From: Eutrophobius brisbanensis | Lineage (GTDB): Bacteria > Pseudomonadota > Gammaproteobacteria > Eutrophobiales > Eutrophobiaceae | DNA length: 64,000 bases | Reading direction: 5' to 3' | NCBI GenBank assembly: GCA_038131795.1 | Contig: JAYPQE010000003.1 | Location: forward strand, 744,001-808,000 | In this document: piece after piece, positions 63,539 through 64,000 of the stretch | Layout: every line of letters begins with the position of its first letter | How positions within the stretch are numbered: position 1 is the first letter of the stretch | Notes under the pieces: generated by a model | Databases searched by the model: none | What the model was told of the DNA's origin: nothing | What the model saw: the letters and a program-made list of their open reading frames with translations, nothing else | Made by a program: the position numbers and the translations under genes

Positions 63539-64000
63539 TTAATACTCATACATCGGAAACTGATTACACAATCCACCAACCCTGGTCTTTATTGCTTCCA
63601 TTACTTCAATATTTTCAATATCCTCTATCAATTCACAGATCATTCCAGCAACCTGTCTTGATTCCTCTTCCTTAAATCCCCGGGTTGTAATTGAGGGTGT
63701 ACCTATCCTTATTCCCGATGTCACAAATGGAGATTCTGGATCATTTGGGACTGCATTTTTATTGACCGTAATATGCACAGAATTTAATTGTGCATCGAGC
63801 GCTTTCCCGGTAATACCCTTGTTACGTAAATCAACCAGGAATAAATGGTTATCAGTACCGCCCGAGACTATATCAACACCTCGCGCAATAAACTCTTCAG
63901 CCATGGCACAGGCATTATTTTTTACCTGTTGTTGATAATCCTTAAAGCCCGGATCCATGGCCTCTTTAAAGGCCACCGCTTTTGCTGCAATAACGTGCAT
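63539..64000 (-). CDS. glyA: Serine hydroxymethyltransferase, C-terminal part
   Basis: 153 residues of the C-terminus; the 5' end lies beyond the window (the codon at 63998-64000 happens to be ATG, within HVIAAKAVAF, not a start). Seen: SGGTDNHLFLVDLR, NAVPNDPESPFVTSGIRIGTPSITTRG (in parts) and the end FPMYEY. GlyA makes glycine and methylene-tetrahydrofolate from serine. nrdR follows 15 bases downstream, in the conserved glyA-nrdR-rib order. Confidence 0.95.
   Translation of the reverse strand: MHVIAAKAVAFKEAMDPGFKDYQQQVKNNACAMAEEFIARGVDIVSGGTDNHLFLVDLRNKGITGKALDAQLNSVHITVNKNAVPNDPESPFVTSGIRIGTPSITTRGFKEEESRQVAGMICELIEDIENIEVMEAIKTRVGGLCNQFPMYEY

Overview
The window reads as a chromosomal segment of a free-living, AT-rich gammaproteobacterium. 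Support comes from gene orders known in this class: uvrC-pgsA followed by tRNA-Gly(GCC), tRNA-Cys(GCA) and tRNA-Leu(TAA), the same order as E. coli glyW-cysT-leuZ; rng-yhdP; nudJ-mnmA; and glyA-nrdR-ribD-ribE-ribBA-ribH-nusB-thiL. Hopanoid genes (hpnH, hpnB, an hpnM/mlaC-like gene) and a phosphonate biosynthesis cluster set it apart from enterics. No insertion sequence, integrase, prophage or CRISPR array was seen, and no genus can be assigned from the sequence alone.

Layout. 1-3650 (minus): proton-translocating transhydrogenase (pntB partial, pntA) and yccA. 3947-7468: tRNA-Ser(TGA), an exported amidohydrolase, and a Ser/Thr kinase with a cyclic-nucleotide-binding tail. 7610-11122: family-5 uracil-DNA glycosylase, uvrC, pgsA and three tRNAs. 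11269-16731: two tandem TonB-dependent-receptor-like genes (the first frameshifted), a DUF4159 protein and a small lipoprotein. 16741-24687: AsmA, a dihydroxyphthalate-decarboxylase-like protein, a flavin reductase, an LpxL-type acyltransferase, two small genes, DUF58 + MoxR and tRNA-Ser(GGA). 24960-29103: an interrupted REC-GGDEF-EAL gene, a cyclic-nucleotide-binding protein and an interrupted hydrolase-OsmC gene. 29113-31322: sfsA, a NYN-domain gene, greB and a cold-shock gene. 31589-33848 (minus): three arsenosugar-type genes. 34008-36773: a phosphoribosyltransferase, tRNA-Arg(CCT), and two truncated genes (TonB receptor and kinase) that meet head-on at a deletion junction. 36930-41557: phosphonate (2-aminoethylphosphonate) cluster. 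41563-47316: dxs (minus), then hpnH-hpnB-hpnM-mlaA. 47598-57288: rng-yhdP-nudJ-mnmA and acnA. 57306-64000 (minus): a hypothetical gene, a broken CheY-like gene, then the thiL-to-glyA block.

The most distinctive metabolism is a complete-looking route from phosphoenolpyruvate to 2-aminoethylphosphonate: PEP mutase, phosphonopyruvate decarboxylase, AEP transaminase. It has a nucleotidyltransferase fused to the mutase and a second free-standing one upstream, which suggests nucleotide activation for decorating a surface polymer or lipid. Next to it lie dxs and hopanoid side-chain genes followed by Mla-type lipid-trafficking genes. With the LpxL-type acyltransferase, AsmA and YhdP, the window is rich in envelope-lipid functions.

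A second theme is decay. Six signalling, receptor or accessory genes are broken by single-base frameshifts, in-frame stops or a fused deletion, while neighbouring long housekeeping genes (uvrC, yhdP, acnA, dxs) are intact. The pattern looks like ongoing loss of accessory genes, though the possibility of base-level assembly errors has to be excluded.

Longer gaps: 3651-3946 (a probable tRNA promoter near its end), 24688-24959 (a short inverted repeat only), 30896-31076 (cold-shock leader), 31323-31588 (nothing recognised) and 47317-47597 (a probable promoter near its end).
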